Positions 21,811 to 32,816 of a DNA stretch of 64,000 nucleotides are shown here, in pieces. Position 1 is the stretch's first letter. Every line of letters starts with the position of its first letter. The position numbers and the translations under genes are program-made. Under the pieces are notes generated by a model that made no database searches, was not told the origin of the DNA, and saw only the letters and a program-made list of their open reading frames with translations. The DNA is from Artocarpus heterophyllus (lineage: Eukaryota; Streptophyta; Magnoliopsida; Rosales; Moraceae): contig CM046348.1 of NCBI GenBank assembly GCA_025403435.1, positions 19,195,679 to 19,259,678 on the forward strand, in the 5' to 3' direction.

Positions 21811-23945
21811 TGGCCTGTTGACGACCCCTAGATAGCCCCGACGCCAGCTAGTAATGCCCCAAAATGTGTTTTTTCTTTAAACGATGGACGTATGTAGTAT
21901 AGAAAAGTTGTCGTATCCACAGGGAGATGAAAATTGGTTCCTCAGCAAATTGATAAAAATAAACGTTCAAAAAGCCAAGTACTTTTTCAAATCAAAGTGT
22001 AAAATGAGATAAATATTTTTGTGGTTCTTATTTTATTTAATTCAAAATTTAAAGCATAAAATTAAAATGGTGAAGCTTTGAGAATCCCTTGTATGTTTTG
22101 CAATTGATATGGAATTTTAACTCTAATTAATAATTATCTAAAGCATTTGATTTAATATATCTTATCTCATTAATTGCAAGCACATTTTACTAATTATATA
22201 GGTCAACCTAAATCGACAATATAGCAAGTCATAATGAAGTAAGGGTCTTCCTATAAAAACTAGCAAAATAATTATTGGTGCACTAATTATGAAAATTATA
22301 ACAGCTGTCACTCAATTATAATTAACATAACTATATGATAGAAAAGATAATAACAAATCAAAATTAATATATTTTAGTGGAATAAATTTTTACATTAACT
22401 CTGGCAGTACTTCGTCTTATGAAATATCTAAAATCGACAATATAACAAGTCATACTGCAGTAAAAGACATTCCATAAAATTAAGCTTCATTTCATTATTA
22501 TTAATATTAACTATGCAACACAATTAAATTACATAAAGAAAGCATGACTGAATTTATGTAAAAATTGACAGCATAACAACATTAACAATAATTATTGATA
22601 ACAAAAAGATATAATTTATTCCACAAAAATATAAGCATTACCACACAGATATAGAGTCAAAATCTATACCAAAATACTATGCATATAAGATCATCTCTCT
22701 GCCTCACCAAACTCTTTACACTAATTTAAGCATTATTTTATCTAAGAAGATACTGCTGAGTTTAACTCAACAGAAAGGAAAAAGAAAGGAAAAGAGGGCC
22801 AAAGGCCCGAAGGGATGCTTAACTGAGGCAAATGTCTCGGTATTTATACGCCTTGAGAATTACTATTGAGGGATTCTTTCAATTATTGACACTATTCAAG
22901 CGTTGAAAAATGGATCATAATGATCCAAATTTCCCTCTCTTTTTCTTCGCGCTGGGCGTTCATCAATGCGTGAGAATCTTGCTGAGATTTTATGCTTCTC
23001 GGCAGCTGGGAGCACGGCAATAGGACGATCTGGACCGTTGAAGACGCAATCCAAGGGCTAGAGACACTCGCAAAATATGGGTCCGGATGGGACCAGTGGG
23101 ACCAAGAGACAAGACCGTCGGATCAATCTTGCTAATCCAATCCAATGGCTGAGAGAACGGTTACACGTGGAACTACAGCACCCGATTAGACACAGCCTGA
23201 GATTCGCGGGCCCCACTGACACCCGTCAGCGCTGACACACGCTGCGCAGCTGACGCGTGGCGTGACGTGCGTAGACATCCAACGGTCACGATTGAATCGA
23301 CTGTGCATCCGATGGTTACAATTATGCCACGTGTCCACCTAGATGAATTTCAAATTTTCTTTATCTTTTTGATGCATTTGATGTCCGATTTTATCCGTTT
23401 TGGTGTCGTTTTGCTCTATTTTTTCCCTAGATTTTAAATCTAAAATTCACAAACATACTAAAATTAATTATTTTACAAACATAATATTTACAAAAATATT
23501 AAAAATATTTATTTTACATTAAAACACACAAAAATAAATAAAAACTCCTAAAATTTCTAGTCTCTTACGGTTTGACACATATGTAATTTTTATGACTTGA
23601 AAATATTTTTAGAAATTACTAAAAATATAATAAGACATATTTACAAACTTAAAACACACTATCAAACACACTAAAACTCAAAATAAAATAACCACTTTAC
23701 TTTTACGGTTTTGACTATTTACAGACTAGACATTTATTTAACACATACGAAATGACTCTAAAAATTACTAAAAATTGTATTAAACATAAAAACACACTAA
23801 AAACACATTTTCAAACATATTTACATACTAAGACACAAAAACGTTGTTTAATACAAAATTATTATTAATTAGAGGATTTAATGAGAAATAAAAGCATAAA
23901 TAAATGATTTAAGCCTTAGAAAATATACACTTTTACAGCTCATCA
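21811..23945 (-). repeat. Solo LTR of dispersed family II, nested in the copia leader
   Basis: Begins TGGCCTGTTGACG and ends TTTTACAGCTCATCA. The hexamer ctggcg lies directly outside both ends (21805-21810 and 23946-23951), giving a target duplication. It aligns in order with the LTR at 40820-42864: a 'tatccacaggg'/'tatcccaaggg' block about 100 bp in, AT-rich middle, a GC-rich block with 'gtgggaccaag' and 'gaccgtc', then 'ttttccct' and a long run of 'aaaattactaaaaata'-type sequence near the end. No internal domain or second LTR is present. Confidence 0.72.
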
Positions 23946-23951
23946 CTGGCG

Positions 23952-24232
23952 GTGAAGCAGTCGGCTGTCGGCCAAAACCCATGCTTTTTTTTTTTCTTCT
24001 CCTTATATAGTGGCTTTTGGCTGCCGTTTTCATGCTCCGCCGCGGCCAATGGCCACGACTCTACCTCTCCAGCGAGGCCTGACAGTCATGACCTGAGTTC
24101 TTTGCCGGCGGCAGTGAGATTGTCTTCGGTAATCCTCGTATATGCAAATAGACGTCCATAAACGAATTAGTCTTGATTTAACAAATATGTGTGTGTATTT
24201 ATATATACACATTCAACCAGATTTCACAATTC

Positions 24233-24274
<42 letters not shown>

Positions 24275-24445
24275 CCAGACTGAAATCAATGAACGTACAT
24301 CCCGTATCCAAATATATATATAATTATAAATTGAATCTATATTCAACCAGGCAAATAACCATAATCGTTTTCGACGTAAAAATTCAACCAAACTTTTGAG
24401 AAAATATTTCTCAATGATTCAACATGAGACAACTTTGATGCCACT
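23952..24445 (-). other. Copia leader next to the 5' LTR, with AT microsatellite and repeated motif
   Basis: Untranslated leader. It contains an (AT)n tract at about 24239-24270 and at least four copies of 'attcaaccag'/'attcaaccaa' (about 24210, 24271, 24340, 24382) spaced 40-70 bp apart. Short frames here are repeat-derived. Confidence 0.6.
24430..24443 (-). other. Primer-binding-site-like sequence of the copia element
   Basis: On the minus strand the 5' LTR is followed by two bases and then TGGCATCAAAGTTG. This resembles TGGTATCAGAGC, the initiator Met-tRNA-complementary site used by many plant LTR elements, with a few substitutions. Confidence 0.65.
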
Positions 24446-24909
24446 TGTAGGAACAAAATTCTACTAATGAAAATCATCATCAAATCTCAAGACTCATGTT
24501 AATTCATCAGGAAGTATAGTGGAAGCGTACTAAATCCGTTAAAACGGTTGAATTCTTAGTTCTTGATCTTTTGAGTCAATAAAGTATGATGTCTGTAAGA
24601 GAAAGTTATCTCTCTGTCTTTTCTAGTGATGGGATGCCAGAAAAGTCACGTAACATACCCTCTAACTCAGAGACTACAACCATTTATAATAATTTAACTT
24701 TGTTTTATTTCTATTTTGGCCCATCATTAAAATAGAAATTAGACTTTAGGTCTCTACACATAATTTTGTGCCCACGCTTTATCAAGTGCTTCAAAACCCA
24801 AAACTTTACATTTTATTAGAACACTTTAATTAGCTCAACTTTATTTGATAGCATTAATACACATTTATTTAACATATTAGCCCACATATTATTAGAATTA
24901 ATTCCAACA
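24446..24909 (-). repeat. 5' LTR of the copia element
   Basis: 464 bp, partner of 15905-16369, with the same TG...CA ends. On the minus strand it begins TGTTGGAATTAATTC. Target duplication GTTAT follows at 24910-24914. Confidence 0.92.
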
Positions 24910-24914
24910 GTTAT

Positions 24915-25545
24915 TACGTGGAGATCATTGTAAACAATCTTTTTGAGCTCTATCTTTTTAATTTTTAGGTGATCTTCTTGACGGTTAAGTATAATATATT
25001 TGACATGATTTGGCACCCGATGTATACTACAGTACAAGTCTCATTTGTTCAGGATTTGACATTTCCGTCGTATTAGCTAGCGCGTTCTTGAAGGGTTTCT
25101 GTCATTTTCTTTTCTTCTTTTCCCTGATGAGTGGTGGGGCAACTTGTGTTTTGTGGCAAAGCCCCTTTTATGATTCCTTTCTCATGGAATTTATACATAT
25201 TTTCTCGACCTTATTCAGCGATGGCCTGTAGTGCGAAAGGAAACTGAAAAAGAAAGAATCAAACAAAGTGAAAGCTTCATTTTTGACCTCTTTCTAAATA
25301 TGCAGTGCTGTCCAATAATTTAGATGGCCAAAGACCGGTAACAGTCCATTATGATAAGGTCAATCAGACGTATAAAGCGGAAAAAAGCAAGGTGTTTTTT
25401 TTTTGCTAGAAGGGAAAAACATCGTGATTACACATTGAAAGGATAGTCCGACATTAAAAATAAAAATAAAAATAAAAACAAGCACCGTCCAAGGGGTTAT
25501 TAGTCAGTTCAGTAAGGATGGTAGAAATCTCAATTACATCATGGG
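24915..25545. other. Intergenic DNA between the copia element and a solo LTR
   Basis: No gene is supported. One short frame at 25010-25231 is hydrophobic and has no recognisable family. A short (TAAAAA)n-like run lies at about 25457-25479. Confidence 0.5.
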
Positions 25546-25550
25546 AACAC

Positions 25551-26058
25551 TATTAGAATTAAATAAAAAAAAAGTAGCGGAAGAAATAGATCGTTGGCAA
25601 ACAAAATTTTTTAAAAAAACTTTGTTCATTGAGAATAGTTATATAATTTTAATTAATAATAGAAAGCTTTGAAGAATTTTTATCCTAGTTTTCCTGTTTG
25701 ATATCATGATCTTACAAGCTAGGCTTCTACACTAATAGAAAGATGAGTTGGTGTCAAACTGCAAGAATAAATTAACTTCACAACTTTTTTAGATCTGCCA
25801 TGTACTCAACACATGAGATAGCAAACTATTTTTTTTGGAGAAGAACTCTCAGTTTTTTTCTCTGAGTATTCTCTAAAAGTTTCATAAAAAAGATTAATTG
25901 AGATAATTGTTACCTCTACCTTTTTATATTTCAACATTAGTTATTTTTCAATTAATTTTAAATTTAAAATAACCACCGTATCATATATATAAAAAGGGAT
26001 ATAATGCACATTCCATATCATTTCTTTTTTTAAAAAAAAATAAATCACATAAGACGTG

Positions 26059-26098
<40 letters not shown>

Positions 26099-27592
26099 CA
26101 TATCAAACATACGTTTAATGTTTATATATATATATATATAAAAGTTTACGTTTATGTTTTAATATACGTAAACGTAATTTTTGTTTATTTAATATATATA
26201 TATATTAATATATAATAAAATCTTATAAATATATATGAGTTCAAAAATAAATCATATTTATTTAAAAATAAATTTTAAATTAATTAATAATTTAATTTTG
26301 TGTCCATGTTAGAAAAGACAAAATGTGATCTCACCACATATATGTCACACAAGATTAAAATTAATTTAAATAATCTTATTATTCAAATATTATCAATTAA
26401 TTAATTTAAAACACATTTAATTAATCTTATTAATTAAATATAATCAATTATTAATTTAATAAATGCTCAATTAAATGTGACAACATTTATCACATTATAT
26501 TATGTGTTATGGAGAACATTTTTCTATGTCACATTAATATCTCAAGTATGAAATAATCAATTCAGAATTCAATAATTTCAAATTAAATATGTATAATTTC
26601 TTCTATGTTTTAAATCTAATACAGTGTTATAGAGGTGGCATTAGGGACCTATGGACCTATAACCCAAGTTCTAATAAATTTGACAATTAATCAAACTTTT
26701 TAATTAATGTGCTAAATTTATGAGTTTCAGTATTACTCCACTAAAAACCTAAAACTAAACTCTTGAGATTATAGTAAACATTACTTAAAGAAAATTAATG
26801 AGTAGTCTATTGATATAATCATTATATATAAGTCAGTCCTTTATAAATAATTCATAATAAAAGCAAGGTTCAATTTCTATTTACCTCTCTTATTGCATCT
26901 TTATTCTTGAGTTCCAATAATCCTCTAATAAACAGTTAATTTATAATCTTATTATGAACGAGCGCTCTGTTGTTCAAACTTCGAATCATCTCTCAAGAGA
27001 GTTATTTATCTAACTTCCATAAGGAAGGAATGAGTCCTAGCTATTTATTACATTATGTTTTCAAGATGTTAAGTTATAATATGTGTTTAGATAAATCTTA
27101 CCATGCAAGTTAAAAAATATAATGTCATAAATAAGAGTCTAATAAATACTCAGTATTAAGACTGTTATATATATGATCATCATACTGATAAATTTGAATG
27201 CTCTATTTGTAACGGATGATTATTAAAGATCCATAATTTATTTGGTCCAGTTTTATATAATCTAATTATATAAAGTATCTTCAATCCAATGTCTCTATAT
27301 TAATAACCCGGATAAGACTATTTCATTCAAAATGAGATTGAACTGTATTTATAATATTTAATTAAAGATCCTAAAATTTAATTAATTATTATGGGCTATT
27401 TAGATTATTATCTATAAATTTTATTACTAATTATATGCTAAATTTATAGTTACATAAATAATCATGGAATTTTCTTGATGCTTATAAAAGTATTTATAAT
27501 ATATATCAACAACCAAAATAATTATAAATATCACTATATTTATTTATTAACAATATGTATAATATCACAACTTATAAGCACCGAGCCCAACA
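25551..27592 (-). repeat. Solo LTR (probably copia-type) directly upstream of RLK2
   Basis: The 5-bp sequence AACAC occurs immediately outside both ends (25546-25550 and 27593-27597). The right end reads CCGAGCCCAACA, so on the minus strand the LTR starts TGTTGGGCTCGG. The left end TATTAG is a one-base change from the expected TGTTAG. At 2042 bp with no coding capacity or second LTR it is a solo LTR. Internal 'ggacctatggacctataa' and 'gtagcggaagaa' strings resemble plant copia LTRs that I recall, which is recollection rather than a search. AT microsatellites lie at about 26063-26096 and 26127-26141. It ends 172 bp before the RLK2 ATG. Confidence 0.65.
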
Positions 27593-27597
27593 AACAC

Positions 27598-27764
27598 AAC
27601 AGAATCTTTTTTGAGTTTATCTCATGATAACCATTTTGTCAAGGAGTCATACTCAAGTCAATTGTAAGTCATCTTCTTCTTATTTCTCTCTCTATTTCAC
27701 TGTTAATTGAATAACAGTTCCATCACCCTCAGGTACGCAGCTTTTCAGGAAAACTTTTGTTGAA
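27598..27764 (+). promoter_or_regulatory. Short RLK2 leader and proximal promoter interval
   Basis: Only about 167 bp separates the solo-LTR target duplication from the RLK2 ATG. It holds a pyrimidine-rich stretch (tcttcttcttatttctctctct, about 27671-27697) typical of plant leaders and no clear TATA box. The upstream module seen before RLK1 and RLK3 is absent, so essential promoter elements may lie in or beyond the LTR. Confidence 0.4.
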
Positions 27765-30140
27765 ATGAATATGAAGACCAACCCAAGATTCATGCTTGTT
27801 CTTCTCTTCGTGTGTCTGTTTCTCGAGACGAATCTCTCTCTAGAAGGTGATACCATCTCTGCAAACAAGTCCCTCTCCGGTGACCAAACCATTGTGTCTG
27901 CTGGTGGAGCCTTTAGGCTGGGATTCTTTAAACCAGGTAAGTCTCGAAATTACTATATAGGCATGTGGTACAATCGAGTTATAAAGCAGACCGTAGTTTG
28001 GGTTGCAAACAGAGAGAAGCCAGTTTTAGATAGATTTTCTTCAGAGCTGAAAATCTCTGATGGCAATTTAGTTCTTTTCAATGAGTCCAAAGTCCCAATT
28101 TGGTCCACAAACGTGAATTCTACTAGCTCTGCTTCTGTGGAAGCCGTTCTTCTGGATAACGGAAACCTCGTCTTAAAGAAAGGATCTAATACGTCAAAAC
28201 TGTTGTGGGAGAGTTTTCATCATCTAACTGATAGTTTGCTGCCTGGTTGCAAATTTGGATACGACAAAAAGACCAAAAGAAAGCACGTTCTCACTTCATG
28301 GAAAAATCTAGAAGATCCTGCTCCAGGTCTCTTCACAATTGAGCCATTCCCAAAAGAAAACTCCTTTGTAATAAAGTGGAATAAGTCTAGAGACTACTGG
28401 AGCACTGGAACTTGGAATGGAGATATTTTTAACCTTGTACCTGGGGTAAACTTTCATAATCTCTACAATTTCAGCTATGTTTCAAATGATAACGAGAGCT
28501 ATTTTGTGTACTATGTTGAAAACACCACGAAGACTGTATCTCGACTTGTAATGGATGTTTCTGGGCAGCTACAACAACCCTTGTGGATGCCACCTAAAGG
28601 ATGGAGTGTTATTTGGGCCTTCCCGAGACAACAATGTAAAGTTTATGCCCTTTGCGGGCCATATGGAAGCTGCACAGATAACGCCTTGCATGTGTGTAGC
28701 TGTTTGACGGGATTCAAGCAAAAGTCTCTGGGTGATTGGGATCTGAAGGATTACTCTGGAGGATGCATTAGAAACACCAAACTTCAGTGTGAGAACAACA
28801 ATCTTTCGAATAGTGAGAAGGACAGATTCCTTAAACTTCCTGGTATGTCTTGGCATGAAAATGAGCAAATTGTGCAAGTAGGGGATTTCACAGCATGTGA
28901 ATCTACGTGCTTAAAAAATTGCTCTTGCATGGCTTATGCTTACAACAACACTGGTTGTTCAATTTGGACAGGCGATCTATTAGATCTTGAGCAACTCAAA
29001 GCAGAAGACAGCAACGGAAGAACCCTCTACATTCGACTAGCAGCCTCCGAGTTTCGGAAGAATAGTAAGAGACTGATTCTGAATGCTAGCAAGGGACTAA
29101 TTATTGGTGTTGTGGTGGGCTCGACTTCAGTAGTTCTCCTAGGCCTCGTTCTTTGTTTTGTTACGGGGCAAAGAAAAAAGGTGACCAGAAGACGACAGAA
29201 AACTGTTGAGAATTCCTTGACCGTTTTTAGCTACAAAGAGTTACAAAATGCAACGAAGAACTTCTCAGAGAAATTAGGTGGCGGCGGCTTTGGTTCAGTC
29301 TTCAAGGGGATTTTGCCTCACTCAGCCCTGATAGCAGTGAAGAAACTTGAAAGTGTTGCTCAAGGAGAAAAGCAGTTTCGCGCAGAAGTTAGCACAATTG
29401 GGACAATCCAACATGTTAACCTGGTTCGGCTCCGTGGGTTCTGCTCTCAAGGTACTAAAAAGTTGTTAGTCTATGATTACATGCAAAATGGCTCATTAGC
29501 TTCACACCTTTTCCACGAAAAGAATTCAAGGGTTTTGGACTGGAAAACAAGGTACCAGATTGCTCTAGGGACAGCTAGAGGGTTGCTGTATTTACATGAA
29601 AAGTGCATAAATTGCATCATTCATTGTGATATTAAGCCTGAAAACATTCTCCTAGATGAAGAATTTTTCCCAAAAGTGGCAGACTTTGGGTTAGCGAAAC
29701 TTATTGGAAGAGAATTTAGTCGTGTCCTGACAACAATGAGAGGGACAAGAGGTTATCTTGCACCTGAATGGATTGCAGGATTGGCGATAACATCTAAAGC
29801 TGACGTTTACAGCTATGGAATGATGCTTTTCGAGCTTGTATCTGGAAGGAGGAACTCAGAGCAATCTGAATCAGATGGAAAAGTGTCGAAGTACTTTCCA
29901 AGTTTGGCCACCAGTGTAGTAGTCGAAGGTGGCGATGTACTTAGCATATTAGACCCGAGGTTGGGAGGTAATGCTGAAGCACAAGAGGTTGAACACGTTT
30001 GCAAAGTTGCTTGTTGGTGCATCCAAGATGATGAAGCCCATAGGCCATCAATGAGTCATGTAGTTCAAATGCTTGAGGGTATTGTGGAGGTGCATTTACC
30101 ACCAATTCCGCGAGCTCTCCACTTTTTTGATGAGAACTAG
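27765..30140 (+). CDS. RLK2: G-type lectin S-receptor-like Ser/Thr kinase (At2g19130-like)
   Basis: A complete intronless 791-residue ORF. Signal peptide (about 1-27); B-lectin domain (about 28-150); S-locus glycoprotein/EGF-like region (about 200-325) with CGPYGSC and CSCLTGF; PAN domain (about 341-426) with CLKNCSCMAYAYNN; membrane helix (about 443-467); basic stretch RKKVTRRRQK; kinase (about 500-770). Residues visible: GGGGFGSVFKG (505-515), Lys526, Glu541, HCD (620-622), DFG (640-642), APE (666-668). It is a plasma-membrane receptor kinase of the non-RD type with unknown ligand. It ends LHFFDEN and lacks the VFFAE tail of RLK1 and RLK3; its extracellular part is also more divergent, so it is a separate subtype. 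A second in-frame ATG two codons in could also be used. Confidence 0.95.
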   Translation: MNMKTNPRFMLVLLFVCLFLETNLSLEGDTISANKSLSGDQTIVSAGGAFRLGFFKPGKSRNYYIGMWYNRVIKQTVVWVANREKPVLDRFSSELKISDGNLVLFNESKVPIWSTNVNSTSSASVEAVLLDNGNLVLKKGSNTSKLLWESFHHLTDSLLPGCKFGYDKKTKRKHVLTSWKNLEDPAPGLFTIEPFPKENSFVIKWNKSRDYWSTGTWNGDIFNLVPGVNFHNLYNFSYVSNDNESYFVYYVENTTKTVSRLVMDVSGQLQQPLWMPPKGWSVIWAFPRQQCKVYALCGPYGSCTDNALHVCSCLTGFKQKSLGDWDLKDYSGGCIRNTKLQCENNNLSNSEKDRFLKLPGMSWHENEQIVQVGDFTACESTCLKNCSCMAYAYNNTGCSIWTGDLLDLEQLKAEDSNGRTLYIRLAASEFRKNSKRLILNASKGLIIGVVVGSTSVVLLGLVLCFVTGQRKKVTRRRQKTVENSLTVFSYKELQNATKNFSEKLGGGGFGSVFKGILPHSALIAVKKLESVAQGEKQFRAEVSTIGTIQHVNLVRLRGFCSQGTKKLLVYDYMQNGSLASHLFHEKNSRVLDWKTRYQIALGTARGLLYLHEKCINCIIHCDIKPENILLDEEFFPKVADFGLAKLIGREFSRVLTTMRGTRGYLAPEWIAGLAITSKADVYSYGMMLFELVSGRRNSEQSESDGKVSKYFPSLATSVVVEGGDVLSILDPRLGGNAEAQEVEHVCKVACWCIQDDEAHRPSMSHVVQMLEGIVEVHLPPIPRALHFFDEN

Positions 30141-30480
30141 GGCAGTTCTCTAGCACCTTAAGTGGTCAACTGATCTCTACCACTTTAACGTGCCTCAAGT
30201 CCTAAGCCGATTGAATCAACACAGTCGAGCTCCAATTTCCCATGTTATTCTGGTGTATGTAAAAATAATGTCGTAATTTCTGCTACGCTTGTCATTTCAT
30301 CTGTGTTAAGCTTTTTATTTCTATGTTTGATAGGTTGTTGTTTGACTGTGGACGTAATGTTTTTAACTTGGGCTCTTTATTTGTATGCCACGAAACTAAA
30401 GCTTAATTAATTTATACCAAAAAAATATATATAGAAAATACCGCGTTTTATTATCATAATATATTTAGAAATACTAATAT
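30141..30480 (+). other. RLK2 3' untranslated region and flank
   Basis: No gene. It is T-rich after the stop with several 'tttatttctatg'-like stretches. It differs from the 3' flanks of RLK1 and of the fragment at 52842, which agrees with RLK2 being another subtype. Confidence 0.4.
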
Positions 30481-30490
30481 ACCCTTGAGG

Positions 30491-30625
30491 TATCGGCCAA
30501 TATCCGACGTCCGTCATGGTTATCGGCTAGTATTTTGTATCCGTTATTGGTTATCGGTCGGTATCTAGCATCTATGGTGGCCACTGGCCAGTATCCTCCA
30601 GTACTTGACACGATCACCGGCCAGT
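30491..30625. repeat. Minisatellite, about 30-bp period (TATCGGYYRGTATC core)
   Basis: The core tatcggccaatatcc recurs as tatcggctagtattt (30521), tatcggtcggtatct (30552), cactggccagtatcc (about 30583) and a decayed last unit. The spacing is 30-31 bp and divergence rises to the right. No coding potential. Confidence 0.75.
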
Positions 30626-30885
30626 TGATGGTTCTTGCTTATTAACCACCAAGATACCAACCGGTAACCATTGGCTTTCATCTGATTTTCTCACCAAAAC
30701 TCTTGAAAAATTTACAAAATCTACAGAAAATCATAGAACATAGAAAAAAACCACAAAAAAAATTCCCAAAAACCATTCACATTACGAAAAAAAAAAGGTG
30801 CAAAATCCACCAAACATCATATACATAACTAGATCAGATTACAAGATCCAAAAAAAAAAAAAACTGATGCTTGCCATATAGAAGC

Positions 30886-30907
30886 CACAGGGGAGAGCTC
30901 CCCTGTG
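30886..30907. repeat. Perfect short inverted repeat (10-bp arms)
   Basis: CACAGGGGAG, a 2-base centre, then CTCCCCTGTG. It could extrude as a GC-rich hairpin. It stands at the left edge of the GC-rich patch, directly after a run of 13 A. Confidence 0.85.
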
Positions 30908-32017
30908 TTGCGGATTAGTGGAGGGTGACCATTGACTGGTCTAGTTTTCTAGGGCGACAAAACGCATGAGGGATGATCTCCTCGACTAGCGCGCAAAGAT
31001 ATAATTAGTTGCGGTGCTCTAACGAAGATATCTAAGACCACGAGATCGTTGTTCTGAGGCAACATAGTCGTGCAGAGTAGAGAGATGAAGCTCGGAGTCC
31101 TGAGGTGGTATCGTCGACGTTGCCGCTTAGAGAAATGAGACAGAGTTCGAAGGCGAGGAAGACATCCACAGGTGGCGAGGAGTTTTGGCAGCAAAGCATA
31201 TGGGGAAGAGAGAGAGAGAGAGAGAGAGAGGGCGGGGAAGGTTGGCAGGTTGGACCGAAGTTGAGAGGCTGCTGGGAGGTGGGAGAGGGAAGAGAGAAAA
31301 AACTAGATTTAGTTTCGGTATTTTAATTCACACACTAAATTTTAATTATCTCACTGTAATATATTTACAAATAGTTTTTTAACCTATGACATATATCAGC
31401 CCAATTGTGAAAGGTGTAGTATGTAGCATAAATACTTCTTTTAACTGTAGGAAACGAAAGCACATTGCAAATCATTCTCTATCATAGGCCCCGGACAAAT
31501 ACTTATAGGCCATTTAAGACTTGAGTTGCAACTGAAGTTTTAAGTTTAAAAGCTGTAATTTATGAGAACTTTATATTATTGTAACTTTTTACTTTTTACT
31601 ATAACTATTAAGAGCTTTACATTGTTTATACTGAGAACAGAAGAGTTAAACCGAGGTGTCAAACACTCATTTAATATTCTAGATTGAATATACTTTTAAC
31701 TATATTTAATTCACAGTGTGCATGACCAGCTTTCTTAAAAAGGTGTTTAGTTAGTGGTGTGAATCGTTTTTACTAGTGCATATAAGAGCTTTATACTGTA
31801 GCAATTTTTTTCTTTTTACTATAATATATGAGAGTTTTATACTATTTGTAACTGAGTTTGCGATGGAAACCTTCTTTAACCAAATAGAGGGTTAGTTCTT
31901 ACGTACTTTTGCTTTTAGCTTTTGTGTGGGTATATATACCTCAGTACTTATTGATTTAATTGATGTATTATGCATTGAAAATTAAAAAGTGCTTTTTCTT
32001 ATTGTGACAGAGGGAAA

Positions 32018-32083
32018 AAAAAAAAAAAAAAAAAAAGGCTCCTATTATTATTATTGTTGTTGTTGTTGTTGTTGTTGTTGTTT
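32018..32083. repeat. Poly-A, ATT and TTG microsatellite cluster
   Basis: A run of about 23 A is followed closely by (ATT)4 and about nine TTG units. A frame across it is an artefact of the repeats. Confidence 0.9.
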
Positions 32084-32509
32084 GGTTTCTACACTTCTCA
32101 ACTTATCTCAAGTTAACACTCTCATCACTCGACGATCGAGGAAAAATATAATTATCCTCTCTAATATTAATTTACGTGAAAACGAAACAAGGCAGTTGGT
32201 AACTAGCAATAGTGAGGGGAAGGAAAACCTCTAGAGGGCAAAACGATAATTTCACACACATAGAGTCACAAACCTCAAACCTCAAACCTCAAACGGATCT
32301 TTGAATATGTTTTCAGATTTTTCCAAAAGTCCAAATAAGATTTAGAACACATCATCCATAAGAAACGAACCTTTAGGTCTCACTACATTTTAAAGGGTCA
32401 ATTTGATTTATATCACTTCTGTGGTATCTGTTTTCAAATTTACCACTTCTATGAGAAAATTGAATACAAACAATTTCAAAGAATAAAAAGATAGAATTGA
32501 TCCTAAGTC

Positions 32510-32642
32510 CATCACTGATGAACTCAAGTCTATTAATGATGACCTCGTCTATCATTGATGATCTCAAATTATCACTGATGAACTTGAGTCTATCAATCAT
32601 GACGTCATCTATCACTAATGAACTCAAATCTATCACTAATGA
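32510..32642. repeat. 60-bp minisatellite with 20-bp subrepeats
   Basis: The phrase 'tatcactgatgaactcaag' and variants recur at 32510, 32570 and 32631, giving a period of 60-61 bp. Within each unit, 'tctatcaatgatgacctcgtc'-type phrases form a roughly 20-bp subrepeat in which gatga and tcatc words alternate. Two full units and part of a third are present. Confidence 0.75.
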
Positions 32643-32816
32643 ATTTCAGTGAAATACTAAAAACACAATGATCAATGTACAAGAAATGAGAACAACAAGA
32701 AGAAACTATTGCAAGTGAACAATAAAGTTTATTGACATCTTGAACAACAAAAGTTCCACTCCACTTAGAGGATACAGTAATTGCATACACAAGAATCGGT
32801 TCAAAAGACCTACAAA

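Larger units (their letters stand above)
15905..24909 (-). mobile_element. Nearly complete but decayed Ty1/copia retrotransposon
   Basis: Two direct LTRs (15905-16369 and 24446-24909) with TGTAGG...CCAACA ends on the + strand bracket gag and pol on the minus strand. The 5-bp target duplication GTTAT is present outside both ends (15900-15904, 24910-24914). Minus-strand gene order is gag, protease, integrase, reverse transcriptase, RNase H, which defines copia. In-frame stops and a deletion before the integrase core make it non-functional. The LTRs differ at roughly one base in ten by eye, so the insertion is old. Its long leader (20826-24445) has received a solo LTR of another family. Confidence 0.92.
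30626..32816. other. Intergenic DNA after RLK2, including a GC-rich patch
   Basis: A GC-rich patch (about 30880-31310) has an 81-codon minus frame (30949-31194) and overlapping + frames. None resembles a known protein, and a GA microsatellite (about 31206-31230) lies inside them. The remainder is AT-rich. I see no gene. Minisatellites, microsatellites and one inverted repeat are listed separately. Confidence 0.4.

Noticed and set aside
24142..24399. Frame with repeated Tyr-Ile residues
   Set aside because: It is the AT microsatellite in the copia leader.
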